Positions 24,396-33,794 of a stretch of 64,000 nucleotides of DNA are shown here, in pieces; the stretch's first letter is position 1; each line of letters begins with the position of its first letter. The DNA comes from Paraburkholderia silvatlantica (GTDB taxonomy: Bacteria > Pseudomonadota > Gammaproteobacteria > Burkholderiales > Burkholderiaceae), in NCBI RefSeq assembly GCF_003096715.1, contig NZ_QEOL01000021.1, positions 1 to 64,000 of the forward strand, written 5' to 3'. The position numbers and the translations under genes were made by a program. Below the pieces are notes generated by a model. The model did no database searches. It was not told where the DNA came from and was given only the letters and a program-made list of their open reading frames with translations.

Positions 24396-26711
24396 ATGGA
24401 CGATCTCTTTGCTGAAGTGACGGACGCCCCGAACGGCGACACGCTCACGCTCGGCCACTACGCGGAACGCGCCTACCTCGACTATGCGGTGAGCGTGGTG
24501 AAGGGCCGTGCGCTGCCCGACGTCTGCGACGGCCAGAAGCCGGTGCAGCGGCGTATTCTCTTCGCGATGAACGAAATGGGCCTCGGCGACAACGCCAAGC
24601 CCGTGAAGTCGGCGCGCGTGGTGGGCGACGTGCTCGGCAAGTACCACCCGCACGGCGACCAGTCGGCCTACGACGCGCTCGTGCGCCTCGCCCAGGACTT
24701 CTCGATGCGCTACCCGCTCATCGACGGGCAGGGCAATTTCGGCTCGCGCGACGGCGACGGCGCGGCGGCCATGCGCTACACCGAAGCGCGCCTCACGCCT
24801 ATCGCGAAGCTGCTGCTCGACGAAATCGACATGGGCACCGTCGATTTCATGCCGAACTACGACGGCTCGTTCCAGGAGCCGAAGACGCTGCCCGCGCGCC
24901 TGCCCATGCTGCTGCTCAACGGCGCGTCGGGTATCGCGGTGGGTCTCGCCACCGAAATTCCGTCGCATAACCTGCGCGAAGTCGCGGCGGCGGCGGTGGC
25001 GTTGATTCGCAACCCGAAGCTTTCGCATGCGGAGATCATGGAGAAGCTGCCGGGGCCCGATTTCCCGGGCGGCGGCCAGATCATTTCGAGCGACGCGGAA
25101 ATTGCGGCGGCGTACGAGTCGGGCCGCGGCAGCCTCAAGGTGCGTGCGCGCTGGAAGATCGAGGACCTCGCGCGCGGCCAGTGGCAGCTCGTGGTGACCG
25201 AGCTGCCGCCGAACACCTCGGGCCAGAAGGTGCTCGAAGAGATCGAAGAACTCACGAACCCGAAGCTCAAGCTCGGCAAGAAGACGCTCACGCCCGAGCA
25301 GTTGCAGAGCAAGCAGACCATGCTCGCGCTGCTCGACGCCGTGCGCGACGAGTCGGGCAAGGACGCGCCCGTGCGCCTCGTGTTCGAGCCGAAAACGAGC
25401 CGCATCGACCAGGGCGAGTTCGTCAACTCGCTGCTCGCGAACACGAGCCTCGAATCGAACGCGTCGCTCAATCTCGTGATGATCGGCGCCGATGGGCGGC
25501 CGCGCCAGAAGGGCATCAGCGAGATTCTGGGCGAATGGATCGGCTTCCGTTTCGCCACGGTCACGCGCCGCACGCGGCATCGCCTGATCAAGGTCGACGA
25601 CCGCATTCATATCCTCGAAGGGCGGATGATCGTCTTCCTCAATATCGACGAAGTCATCCGCATCATCCGCGAGTCGGACGAGCCCAAGAGCGCGCTGATG
25701 AGCGCGTTCGGGCTTTCCGGGCGCCAGGCCGAGGACATTCTCGAAATTCGTCTGCGTCAGTTGGCGCGGCTCGAGAAGATCAAGATCGAGAAGGAACTCG
25801 CGGAGCTGCGCGAAGAGAAGGCGAAGCTCGAAGAGCTGCTCGCGAACGATGCATCGATGAAGCGTCTCATCGTGAAGGAGATCGAAGCCGACGCGAAGCA
25901 GTACGGCGACGATCGCCGCACGCTCATCCAGCAGGAAAAGCGTGCGAGCTTCGAAGCGCGCGTGGTGGACGAGCCGGTCACGGTCGTCGTCTCGCAGAAG
26001 GGCTGGGTGCGGGCGCTCAAGGGCCACGGGCTCGATACCCAGGGCTTCACGTTCAAGGCCGGCGACGGCCTCTATGCGGCGTTCCAGTGCCGCACGCCCG
26101 ACATGCTCATCGCGTGGGGCAGCAATGGCCGCGTCTATTCGGTGGCGATTGCGAATCTGCCTGGCGGCCGCGGCGACGGCGTGCCGGTCACGTCGCTCAT
26201 CGAACTCGAAGCGGGCACGCATCTGCTGCACTACTTCGCGGCGAATGCGGAACAGCCACTGCTGCTGGCGTCGAGCAACGGCTTCGGCTTCATCGCGAAG
26301 ATCGGCGACATGGTGAGCCGCGTGAAGGCGGGCAAGGCGTTCATGACGATCGACGAGGGCTGTGTGCCGCTCGCGCCGATGCCGATGCTGCCCGACGCGC
26401 TGCAGGTGGCGTGCCTTTCGTCGGGCGGCCGTTTGCTGGTGTTCGGCCTCGACGAGATGAAGACGCTCTCCGGCGGCGGGCGTGGCGTCACGCTCATGCA
26501 GCTCGACGACAATGAAAAGCTCGTGCAGGCGCTCGCGATCGGCGCAGCGGGCGTCGTGCTCGTGGGCACGGGCCGCGGCGGCAAGGCGGGCGAGGACCTG
26601 ATGGCGGGCGCGGTGCTGGCCCCGCAGATCGGCAAGCGCGCACGCAAGGGCCGCGTGCCGGACTCGAAGCTCAAGGTCGTGACGGGCATGCGTCCGGTGT
26701 TGCCGCAGTAA
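24396..26711 (+). CDS. parC: DNA topoisomerase IV subunit A
   Basis: ParC is the DNA cleavage/religation subunit partnering ParE. The 771-residue protein has the winged-helix/CAP region with the quinolone-resistance area (GKYHPHGDQSAYDALV) and the catalytic Tyr in AAMRYTEARL. A coiled-coil tower follows, then a C-terminal region of beta-pinwheel blades (VTVVVSQKGWVRALKGHGLD, GRGGKAGEDLM). At the position of E. coli ParC Ser80 this protein has Gln, followed by Ser. I take this as the normal state for this bacterial group rather than an acquired mutation. A GC hairpin (26728-26761) without a T-run follows the stop. Confidence 0.96.
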   Translation: MDDLFAEVTDAPNGDTLTLGHYAERAYLDYAVSVVKGRALPDVCDGQKPVQRRILFAMNEMGLGDNAKPVKSARVVGDVLGKYHPHGDQSAYDALVRLAQDFSMRYPLIDGQGNFGSRDGDGAAAMRYTEARLTPIAKLLLDEIDMGTVDFMPNYDGSFQEPKTLPARLPMLLLNGASGIAVGLATEIPSHNLREVAAAAVALIRNPKLSHAEIMEKLPGPDFPGGGQIISSDAEIAAAYESGRGSLKVRARWKIEDLARGQWQLVVTELPPNTSGQKVLEEIEELTNPKLKLGKKTLTPEQLQSKQTMLALLDAVRDESGKDAPVRLVFEPKTSRIDQGEFVNSLLANTSLESNASLNLVMIGADGRPRQKGISEILGEWIGFRFATVTRRTRHRLIKVDDRIHILEGRMIVFLNIDEVIRIIRESDEPKSALMSAFGLSGRQAEDILEIRLRQLARLEKIKIEKELAELREEKAKLEELLANDASMKRLIVKEIEADAKQYGDDRRTLIQQEKRASFEARVVDEPVTVVVSQKGWVRALKGHGLDTQGFTFKAGDGLYAAFQCRTPDMLIAWGSNGRVYSVAIANLPGGRGDGVPVTSLIELEAGTHLLHYFAANAEQPLLLASSNGFGFIAKIGDMVSRVKAGKAFMTIDEGCVPLAPMPMLPDALQVACLSSGGRLLVFGLDEMKTLSGGGRGVTLMQLDDNEKLVQALAIGAAGVVLVGTGRGGKAGEDLMAGAVLAPQIGKRARKGRVPDSKLKVVTGMRPVLPQ

Positions 26712-26876
26712 ACGCGCTTCGCGTAGGACCGGCGTCGGTGCCAAAGCACTCGCGCCGGTCGGCATATCCGGCGCAAACGGCTGCGCGGCATGGAATAATG
26801 CCGCGCACAACGCATGAGACGGGAGCATTCCCGTCTGCGTGCGCCAGATAAATACACGTTACGAGGGAATTCAAGC

Positions 26877-27335
26877 ATGGGCCACGCGATCGCAGTCGCG
26901 CTCTTTCTGCATCTGCTGGGCGTCGCCGTCTGGGTGGGCGGCATGATCTTCGCGCACTTCTGTCTGCGCCCGGCGCTCGAAGACCTCTCGCCGCAGCTGC
27001 GCCTGCCGCTGATCGAATCGGTGTTCGGCCGCTTCTTCAACTGGGTGGGCGTCTCGGTCATCGTGATCCTGCTGACCGGCGGCTTCCTGCTCATGCAGTT
27101 CGGCGGCGGGCATGCCAGCTGGCAACTGCATGCCATGGCGGGCCTGGGCGTATTGATGATGCTGATCTTCGGCCACATCCGCTTCGCCGTGTTCCCGCGC
27201 ATTCGCCGCGCCGTGCAGGCGCAGAAGTGGCCCGACGGCGCGCGCGCCGTGGGCACCGTGCGCCGGCTCGTCGTCGTCAATCTCGTGCTGGGTATCGTGA
27301 CGATCGGGGTGGCGGTGCTCGCGCGCGGGTTCTGA
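26877..27335 (+). CDS. CopD-like four-helix membrane protein
   Basis: This 152-residue protein has four hydrophobic helices and conserved histidines in membrane positions (FLHLLGVAVWVGGMIFAHF, WQLHAMAGLGVLMMLIFGHI). This pattern is seen in CopD/YqaA-like heme- or copper-linked membrane proteins. The ATG at 26877 has GAGGGA 9 bases upstream. An in-frame ATG at 26814 is less well placed. It follows parC by 165 bases and is separately expressed. The metal or heme role is family knowledge, not visible proof. Confidence 0.75.
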   Translation: MGHAIAVALFLHLLGVAVWVGGMIFAHFCLRPALEDLSPQLRLPLIESVFGRFFNWVGVSVIVILLTGGFLLMQFGGGHASWQLHAMAGLGVLMMLIFGHIRFAVFPRIRRAVQAQKWPDGARAVGTVRRLVVVNLVLGIVTIGVAVLARGF

Positions 27336-27440
27336 TCGTTTCTCCTGCAACGTTCGCGGCGGTGGCGCGCGTGCGCTTCGGCGGCTTTATGGGCGCGCGC
27401 CGAGCCGCGCGTGGGTCTGCGCGTCGGACTCGCCCCGGCG

Positions 27441-29816
27441 TCAGCGCGATTGCGGTGCGTCGCTTACGCGCTCGTTGCGGCGATCTTCGCGGGCGGCTTG
27501 CGCGCCCGCCGGCTGCGTGGCGCTGCATACGCCGAAGCGCTCGATCAGCGCGGCCACGCCTTCCACGGGCACGGGGCGCGAGAACAGGAAGCCCTGCGCC
27601 TCGATCGGGCCGAGCGCGGAGAGCCACGCGATCTGCTCTTCGGTTTCGGTGCCCTCGACGACCACCGTGAGTCCGAGCGAGCGCGCGAGATTGACGATCG
27701 CCGAGACCATCACGCATACGCTGCGATCCGCGGGAATGGCCTGCACGAACGAGCGGTCGACCTTCAGCGTGTCGACGGCGAAGCGGTTCAGGTAGGAGAG
27801 CGAAGAATACCCGGTGCCGAAGTCGTCGAGCGCGACGCGCACGCCAAGGCGCTTCAACGCGAAGATCTTCTCCGATACCAGCTCCGGGTACTCCATCATC
27901 GCGGTTTCGGTGATCTCGAGTTCGAGCCGGTGCGCGGCAATGCCGGTTTCTTCGATTGCGCGCGCCACGGTCTCGTAAAGGTCGCCGCGCCAGAACTGCA
28001 CCGCCGAGATATTGATGGCGAGCGTGAGCGACTCGTAGCCCTGCTGCTGCCACTGCGCGAGCTGCGCGCACGCGGTGCGGATCACGAAGTCGCCTACGGG
28101 CACGATGAGGCCCGTGGATTCGGCCACGGGAATGAATTCGCCCGCAGGAATGAGCCCGTATTGCGGATGGTTCCAGCGCACGAGCGCCTCGAATCCCGTG
28201 ATGCAGCGCCGGCGCAGATCGATCTTCGGCTGGTAGGCGAGAAAGAGCTGGTCCTCGGCGAGCGCGACGCGCAACTGCTGCTCCCACTTCATCAGGTGGT
28301 CGGCACGGTGGGCGAGCTGCGGCGAGTAGAAGCGAAAGCAGTTGCGTCCGGCCTCCTTCGCGGCGTACATCGCGAGGTCGGCCTTCTTGAGCAGATCGAT
28401 TTCGCTTTCGTGCGCGACCGCGAAGAGCGCGATGCCCGTGCTCGCGTGCAGCACGAAGGCGCTGCCGCGCACGTCGAACGGATGCGTGAACGCGGCGTTG
28501 GTGGCTTCGGCGAGCGCGATGGCGCGCTTTTCGATGTCGTCGCCCTTCACGATCACCACGAACTCGTCGCCGCCGATGCGCGCGAGCGTGCCCGCGCCGC
28601 CCACGGCGTCGGCGAGGCGCGCGGCGCTCATCTGCAGCACGATATCGCCGGCGTTGTGGCCGAGCGTGTCGTTGACCGTCTTGAAGTTGTCGAGATCGAT
28701 GAAGAGGATGGCGAGGCGCCCGAGGTTGCCCGGCTGCGAGACTTCATGACGCAGACGCTGCAGCGTGGCGTAGCGGTTGGGCAGGCCCGTGAGCAGGTCG
28801 TACTGCACGAGCTGCGACATCTCGCGCTCGCGCCCGAGCAGCTTGCCGATCAGTCCCGTGGCCACGGCGAAGAACGAGAGCATGGCAAGCGAGATGAACG
28901 TCGCCATCATCAGGTAGACGTCGCGCGTGTGGTTGTAGTCGGCGAATTCCTCGGCCTGCGAGAGACCGACCAGCACGGCGAGCGGATAGCCATCGATATG
29001 GCGGTACGAGACGATGCGCGTGACGTGATCGATCGGGTCGACATAGGTGCCCGACGCATGCTCGGAAATGGGATACACGCCGCTCGCGGAGAACGCGCCG
29101 TCCGCGTGCCCGGCGCTGCCCGTGCGGCGCGCGAGCACGGCGCCGCTGTCCGAGATCACGGCAATCACCCCGTCACGGCCGATCGCGGCGTTGTTGTAGA
29201 AGTCGCTCGTGAAGTAGCTCGGGTCTTCCGAGACGACCACCACGCCCGCGAACGAGCCGTCCGGGTGATTGAGGCGGCGTGTCATCTGCAGGGTCCAGTG
29301 GCCGGAGACGCGGCCGAGCACCGGCTTGCTGATAAAGAGCTGATCGTCGTTCTCGTGCTCGTGCACCTTGAAGTGCTCGCGGTCCGAGAGGTCGATGGGC
29401 TTGGGATTCGGATCGGCCGTATTGGCGACGAGCCTGCCATGCTCGTCGATGATCGACACCTGCACGAGCGAGTCGCTCTGCATCACACCCTTTTCGACCG
29501 TGCTCCCGAGATCGAAGTGGCCCGGCGACTTTTCGAACTCGTACTTCACGAAGCGCGTGATCTGGTCGACCTGGTGGATCGCCTTGACGGTGTGCTGTTC
29601 GAGCGCCGCCGAGAGGATTGCCGCCGAGGCCGTGGCCTCGCGCATGGTGGCTTCCTTCTCGACCGACAGACGCGTGAAGATGACCGCCCACAGCAGCACG
29701 AGCACCAGCACACCGAGCAGCGGAATGGCAAGCAGCGCGCGCGGACGCGTGTATGCCGGGCCGGGCACGTTGCGCAGGCTCGAATCGCGCGAGAACGGAC
29801 CCCGCGTGGTGCTCAT
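27441..29816 (-). CDS. membrane cyclic-di-GMP signalling protein (dCache-GGDEF-EAL)
   Basis: This 791-residue inner-membrane protein has a first TM helix (LLAIPLLGVLVLVLLWAVIF) and a periplasmic double-Cache sensor of about 230 residues. A second TM follows (VYLMMATFISLAMLSFFAVA), then cytoplasmic GGDEF and EAL domains. The cyclase motif is intact (RIGGDEFVV). No RxxD inhibitory site precedes it. The phosphodiesterase residues are present (EALVRW, NISAVQF, ITETAMM, DDFGTGYSSL, DTLKVDRSF), so the protein may both make and break c-di-GMP. The environmental ligand is unknown. The last 25 residues are a charged tail. The ATG at 29816 has no strong ribosome site. Confidence 0.9.
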   Translation of the reverse strand: MSTTRGPFSRDSSLRNVPGPAYTRPRALLAIPLLGVLVLVLLWAVIFTRLSVEKEATMREATASAAILSAALEQHTVKAIHQVDQITRFVKYEFEKSPGHFDLGSTVEKGVMQSDSLVQVSIIDEHGRLVANTADPNPKPIDLSDREHFKVHEHENDDQLFISKPVLGRVSGHWTLQMTRRLNHPDGSFAGVVVVSEDPSYFTSDFYNNAAIGRDGVIAVISDSGAVLARRTGSAGHADGAFSASGVYPISEHASGTYVDPIDHVTRIVSYRHIDGYPLAVLVGLSQAEEFADYNHTRDVYLMMATFISLAMLSFFAVATGLIGKLLGREREMSQLVQYDLLTGLPNRYATLQRLRHEVSQPGNLGRLAILFIDLDNFKTVNDTLGHNAGDIVLQMSAARLADAVGGAGTLARIGGDEFVVIVKGDDIEKRAIALAEATNAAFTHPFDVRGSAFVLHASTGIALFAVAHESEIDLLKKADLAMYAAKEAGRNCFRFYSPQLAHRADHLMKWEQQLRVALAEDQLFLAYQPKIDLRRRCITGFEALVRWNHPQYGLIPAGEFIPVAESTGLIVPVGDFVIRTACAQLAQWQQQGYESLTLAINISAVQFWRGDLYETVARAIEETGIAAHRLELEITETAMMEYPELVSEKIFALKRLGVRVALDDFGTGYSSLSYLNRFAVDTLKVDRSFVQAIPADRSVCVMVSAIVNLARSLGLTVVVEGTETEEQIAWLSALGPIEAQGFLFSRPVPVEGVAALIERFGVCSATQPAGAQAAREDRRNERVSDAPQSR

Positions 29817-30129
29817 CGCGGCCGCCGCAGGCGCGTGGGCTCACACCGCGGCTGCGGCGGCCAGTACGGCAAGGATGCGCTCGGTTGAGTCGGCGGCATG
29901 AATGACGGATGGCTGGGGAATACGCGCATGACGCGCGCAATGCACGCCGGACGCGTCATGCGTCCGATGTTTCGATATTACTGGTTGGGGAATGATTAAG
30001 GAAGCTGTGGTCCGTCGGGTATACGCGAGGGTCGCCTCAAGCCGCGCGCGCTGCCCATGTACGGTGCATAGGTGCGAGGCGGCGCATCGCGGTCGATGCG
30101 CCTTGCATGAGGCAGGGGCCTGCCTGCGT
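29817..30129. other. intergenic region with hairpin 30081-30102
   Basis: This is a 313-base gap between two minus-strand genes. It holds the promoter of the GGDEF-EAL gene and the 3' end of the phzF operon. A perfect 9-bp hairpin (GGCGCATCG / CGATGCGCC, 30081-30102) and a second one (AGGCAG/CTGCCT near 30110) lie just after phzF and could end that transcript, although neither has a T-run. No gene is seen. Confidence 0.4.
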
Positions 30130-31008
30130 TCAGCCGAGCCGGCAGGTCCCGTCGACGACCGTCACCGCATGGCCGCCAATCCAGATCTTTTTCGCCGCAT
30201 CGTCGTATTCGACGTGCACGCGCCCGTCACGCCCGAGCGCCGTGCCTTGCCGCACCGTATAGCGTGCGCCCGGGCGCCGGTTCTGCTGTTCGAGCAGCAT
30301 GGCGATGGCGGCGTTCGCGCTGCCGGTGACGGGGTCTTCGCCCTTGCCGAGCCCGGTCATGAGGCAGCGCACTTCAAAGGTCGCGGGACCGTCGGCTTCA
30401 TGCGGGCCGTAGGCGGCCACGCCGTGCGCGCCCACACTCGCGGCAACCGCTTCGATTGCCGCGTAGTCGACGTCGAGCGCGAGCACCGCTTGCGCCGACG
30501 TGAGGCGCACGACGAGCCAGGGTGCGCCGTTATCGACGCCGCACGGCGCGGCCGTGAAGTCGATGGCGTCCGCGCGCAGCGCCGCGCGCAATGCATCGAA
30601 CTGCGCCGCGGCGAGCGGCGTCACGCGCGCGGGCGGCGCGGCGAAGGCCCATGCGCCGTTTTCCGTGGCGGCCAGATCGATGAGGCCGGCGCCGCACTCC
30701 TGCACGAGGCGGCCGGGCGTCTTCGACGTGCGGCCGCTTTCGCGAAACGCGTGCGCCGTGCCGAGCGTCGGATGGCCCGCGAAGGGCAGCTCGCCCCTGG
30801 TCGTGAAGATGCGCACGCGGTAGTCGGCGCGCGCGTCGGTGGGGGCGAGCAGGAAGCTCGTTTCCGAGAGATTGGTCCAGCGCGCAATGGCCTGCATCTC
30901 GTCGCCGCTCAAGCCTTCGGCGTCGAACACCACGGCAAGCGGGTTGCCCTTGAAGGGTATCGACGTGAAGACGTCGACCTGTTTGAAGCGGACGCTGGAC
31001 TGGATCAT
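30130..31008 (-). CDS. PhzF-family isomerase/epimerase
   Basis: This 292-residue protein has the twofold diaminopimelate-epimerase-like fold of PhzF. It begins with FKQVDVFTSIPFKGNPLAVVFDAEGLS. The catalytic Glu is in NLSETSFLL. Other family blocks are present: RIFTTRGELPFAGHPTLGTA and GEDPVTGSANAAIA. PhzF itself isomerises an aminocyclohexadiene in phenazine synthesis. Most homologues outside phenazine operons have unknown substrates. It is the last gene of a five-gene operon with RidA, a PLP aminotransferase, an EamA exporter and a VOC protein, which suggests a role in breakdown or repair of an amino-acid-derived compound. Confidence 0.88.
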   Translation of the reverse strand: MIQSSVRFKQVDVFTSIPFKGNPLAVVFDAEGLSGDEMQAIARWTNLSETSFLLAPTDARADYRVRIFTTRGELPFAGHPTLGTAHAFRESGRTSKTPGRLVQECGAGLIDLAATENGAWAFAAPPARVTPLAAAQFDALRAALRADAIDFTAAPCGVDNGAPWLVVRLTSAQAVLALDVDYAAIEAVAASVGAHGVAAYGPHEADGPATFEVRCLMTGLGKGEDPVTGSANAAIAMLLEQQNRRPGARYTVRQGTALGRDGRVHVEYDDAAKKIWIGGHAVTVVDGTCRLG

Positions 31009-31020
31009 GGCGGGGCGGTC

Positions 31021-31485
31021 TTACTCGACTTCGGCGATCAGCTCGATCTCGACGCACGCGCCAAGCGGAATCTGCGCGACGCCGAAGGCCGAACGCGCGT
31101 GCTTGCCCTTCTCGCCGAACACGTCGGCGATCAGCTCCGAAGCGCCGTTCGTGACGATGTGCTGCTCGGTGAAAGCGAGCGTCGAGTTCACGAGGCTCAT
31201 GAGCTTGACCACGCGCTTGACCTTGTTGAGGTCGCCCGTGTGGGCGTGCAGTGTGGCGAGCAGGTCGATCGCGATCGCGCGCGCGGCGGCCTGGCCTTCC
31301 TCGGTCGTGAGCGACTCGCCCAGCTTGCCGGCCCACACCTTGCCGTCCTTTTTGGCGATGTGCCCCGACAGGTACACGGTGTTGCCGCTTTGTGCGCTCA
31401 TCACGTAGGCCGCGGCGGGCGCGCCTGCCTGGGGCAGGGTGATGCCGAGCTGCTCGAGACGGTCGTAGATGTTGATGTCAGCCAT
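31021..31485 (-). CDS. RidA family protein (enamine/imine deaminase-like)
   Basis: RidA proteins hydrolyse reactive enamines/imines released by PLP enzymes. The 154-residue protein belongs to the longer YjgH/UK114-type branch. It has NTVYLSGHIAKKDG near the start and ends with RSAFGVAQIPLGACVEIELIAEVE. This end contains the conserved Arg that grips the substrate carboxylate and the final Glu region. The start at 31485 has GAGGAAT upstream. It lies 12 bases before phzF and just after the aminotransferase gene, the natural source of its substrate. Confidence 0.9.
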   Translation of the reverse strand: MADINIYDRLEQLGITLPQAGAPAAAYVMSAQSGNTVYLSGHIAKKDGKVWAGKLGESLTTEEGQAAARAIAIDLLATLHAHTGDLNKVKRVVKLMSLVNSTLAFTEQHIVTNGASELIADVFGEKGKHARSAFGVAQIPLGACVEIELIAEVE

Positions 31486-31557
31486 GGTCAGGATTCCTCA
31501 TTCGGGTGTTGAGTCGGAAAAAGCCTGGCGCTGCGCCGGGCTTTCGCCGGGCTTGCG

Positions 31558-32757
31558 TCAGGCGTGCGCGCGGATCAGGGCGGCGAGCTTCGCAACGCCT
31601 TCTTCGATCTTCGCGGGCGGTACCGTGACGAACGACAGGCGCAGCTTGTTGTGTTGCGGCGCGTCGGCGAAGAACGGCGCGCCGGGCACGAAGGCCACAT
31701 TCTGCGCGACGGCTTCGGCCAGCAGCTTCATGCTGTCGATGTTCGAGGGCAGCGTCACCCAGATGAACATGCCGCCTTCGGGGCGGTTCCAGCTCACGCC
31801 TTCGGGCATGTTGCGCTTGAGCGAGTCGAGCATCGCCTCGCACTGGTTGCGATACAGCGCGCGCACCTTCGGGATGTGCGTGTCGAGGAAGCCGTCCTTC
31901 ACGACCTCGTAGACGATGCGCTGCGTGAAGCTCGGCGTGTGCAGATCGGTGGCCTGCTTGGCCTGCACGAGCTTGAAGTGCAGGTCTTCGGGCGCAATGA
32001 TGTAGCCCACGCGCAGGCCCGGGGCCAGGATCTTCGAGAACGAGCCCAGATGCACGACATGCTCGGGCGCGAGCGAGTGGACCGTCGGCAACGGCTCGCC
32101 CGCGTAGAGCAGCGCGCCGTAGGGGTCGTCTTCGATCACGGGGAAGGGCGAGTGCCTCGCGAACGCCGCGAGCGCCTGGCGGCGTTCGAGCGGCAGGCGG
32201 CGGCCCGTGGGGTTCTGGAAGTTCGGGATCGCGTAGAGCAGGCGCGCGCCGGCTGTGAGCTCGGGCGTCAGGCCTGCGGGCACGAGACCCTTCTCGTCGG
32301 TCGGGACCTGGACGTACTTCGGTTCGTAAAGCGAGAACGACTGCAGCGCGCCGAGGTAGGTGGGCGTCTCGACGAGCACGGGGCTGGCGGGCGAGACCAG
32401 CACCTTGCCGATCAGGTCGAGCGCCTGCTGCGAACCCGTGGTGATGAGCACCTGCGAGGGACGCACTTTCACGCCGCCCACCGAGTGGCGCGCGGCGACC
32501 CATTCGCGCAGCGGCATATAGCCTTCGGTCGCGCTGTACTGGAGCGCGCCCGAGGGATCGTCGCGCAGGATGCGGTCGGCGGCGGCGCGCATTTCCTCGG
32601 CCGGGAAGCTGGCCGGCGCGGGCAGGCCGCCCGCGAACGAAATGACTTCGGGGCGCTCGGTGACCTTCAGGATTTCGCGAATCGCCGAGCTGGTCAGCTT
32701 GATTGCACGCTCGGACAGTTGCCACGCGGGCGCGGCCTTGAGATCGCTCTGGTCCAT
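31558..32757 (-). CDS. PLP-dependent aminotransferase, class I/II (2-aminoadipate/MocR-like catalytic fold)
   Basis: This 399-residue fold-type I transaminase begins ISFAGGLPAPASFP. The PLP-binding features are visible: GSQQALDLIGKVL, IPNFQNPTGRRLP (Asn that stacks near the ring), DDPYGALLY, the Schiff-base Lys in HLGSFSKILAPGLRVGY, and the C-terminal Arg in NKLRLSF. The sequence is close to the LysN / 2-aminoadipate aminotransferase type. The true start is 32757, with AAGGAGA upstream. Neighbours (RidA, PhzF, EamA and a MocR regulator whose own C-terminal half is a homologous fold) point to amino-acid metabolism. The exact amino acid is not determined. Confidence 0.9.
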   Translation of the reverse strand: MDQSDLKAAPAWQLSERAIKLTSSAIREILKVTERPEVISFAGGLPAPASFPAEEMRAAADRILRDDPSGALQYSATEGYMPLREWVAARHSVGGVKVRPSQVLITTGSQQALDLIGKVLVSPASPVLVETPTYLGALQSFSLYEPKYVQVPTDEKGLVPAGLTPELTAGARLLYAIPNFQNPTGRRLPLERRQALAAFARHSPFPVIEDDPYGALLYAGEPLPTVHSLAPEHVVHLGSFSKILAPGLRVGYIIAPEDLHFKLVQAKQATDLHTPSFTQRIVYEVVKDGFLDTHIPKVRALYRNQCEAMLDSLKRNMPEGVSWNRPEGGMFIWVTLPSNIDSMKLLAEAVAQNVAFVPGAPFFADAPQHNKLRLSFVTVPPAKIEEGVAKLAALIRAHA

Positions 32758-32866
32758 GGGGTCTCCTTGTTGGGGTGGGGCGAGTGGCTGATTCAGTGGC
32801 GGCATGGGGTGCGATCACGCGCCGCCGGATGCCGCCGAAAACCTTCGATTATGACGCGAAACCGGC

Positions 32867-33772
32867 TCATGCGCGCGCCGGCGCGGGGGCCGTGCGGATC
32901 GCCGAGCGGCGGCCCAGCACGACCGTGGCGATCACGGCGGCCGCGTAGAGCCACGCCGGGGGCGCGACCTGTTCGCCGAAAAAGAGCGCCGAGAACGCCA
33001 TCGTGAAGAAAATCTGCAGCAGCTGCACCTGTCCCACGCGTGCTGTGCCGCCCATGGCGAGCCCCGCGTACCACGCGAAAAAGCCGATGAACTGCGAAAA
33101 CAGCGTGACGTAGCCGAAGGCGAGCCAGGTCTCGAGCGCGACGGGCCCCGGATGCGCCACATGATGCGCCCACGCGAGCCAGCCTACCGGCAGCACGAGG
33201 AACGGCGCCGAGAGCACGAGCGCCCAGCAGATCACCTGCCAGCCGCCCAGTTGACGCGCGAGGCGCGCGCCTTCGGCGTAGCCGAGCGCGCCGATGCCCA
33301 CCGCGATGAGCATCCACGCGTCGCCCGCGTGCAGCGAGCCGCCGCCCGCCTGGAGCGCGAACCCGACCACGAGCGCGCTGCCGACCAGCGCGCTGGCCCA
33401 GAACGCCTTCGAGGGCCGCTCGTGCGAGAGCCACGCGGCGTAGATCGCCACGGCGAGCGGCTGCAGTCCGTTGACGATGGCGCCGTGCGAAGCCGGCACG
33501 GTCTTCATCGCGAAGGCGGAAAACACCGGAAACGCGACGATCACGCCCAGCGACACCACCGCGAGGCTCTTGACCTGCGCCCACGTGGGCCATGTCTCGC
33601 GGCGGATGGCGAGCAGCAGCGCGGCCGGCACGGCAGCGGCGAGCGCTCGGCCGAGGCCGTTCAGGAGCGGGTGGAATTCGGCGACGACGATGCGCGTCAT
33701 CGGCAGCGTCAGGCTGAAGATCATGACGCCGACGAGGCCGAGCAGCATGCCCTGGGTTTCGCGTGCTTTCAT
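32867..33772 (-). CDS. EamA/DMT-superfamily transporter
   Basis: This 301-residue inner-membrane protein has ten hydrophobic helices arranged as two EamA repeats. Examples are GLVGVMIFSLTLPMTRIVVA at the start and FGYVTLFSQFIGFFAWYAGLA with WLYAAAVIATVVLG in the second repeat. Such transporters usually export amino acids, nucleobases or related metabolites. It follows the VOC gene by 22 bases and precedes the aminotransferase by about 110 bases on the same strand, so it is probably part of the MocR-linked operon. The substrate is unknown. Confidence 0.88.
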   Translation of the reverse strand: MKARETQGMLLGLVGVMIFSLTLPMTRIVVAEFHPLLNGLGRALAAAVPAALLLAIRRETWPTWAQVKSLAVVSLGVIVAFPVFSAFAMKTVPASHGAIVNGLQPLAVAIYAAWLSHERPSKAFWASALVGSALVVGFALQAGGGSLHAGDAWMLIAVGIGALGYAEGARLARQLGGWQVICWALVLSAPFLVLPVGWLAWAHHVAHPGPVALETWLAFGYVTLFSQFIGFFAWYAGLAMGGTARVGQVQLLQIFFTMAFSALFFGEQVAPPAWLYAAAVIATVVLGRRSAIRTAPAPARA

Positions 33773-33794
33773 GCGGGACTTTGCGCTCGACGGA

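Noticed and set aside
24640..24700. quinolone-resistance mutation in ParC (Gln at the E. coli Ser80 position)
   Set aside because: The whole local sequence (GDQSAYDALV) looks like the normal betaproteobacterial form, so it should not be read as acquired resistance.
24378..26828. 816-codon open frame on the minus strand opposite parC
   Set aside because: It is the mirror of a real, highly conserved gene in very GC-rich DNA. The translation is His/Arg/Ala-rich with no family motifs. Similar long frames opposite parE, otsA, the GGDEF-EAL gene, tal, the GH15 gene and ftsK were discarded for the same reason.
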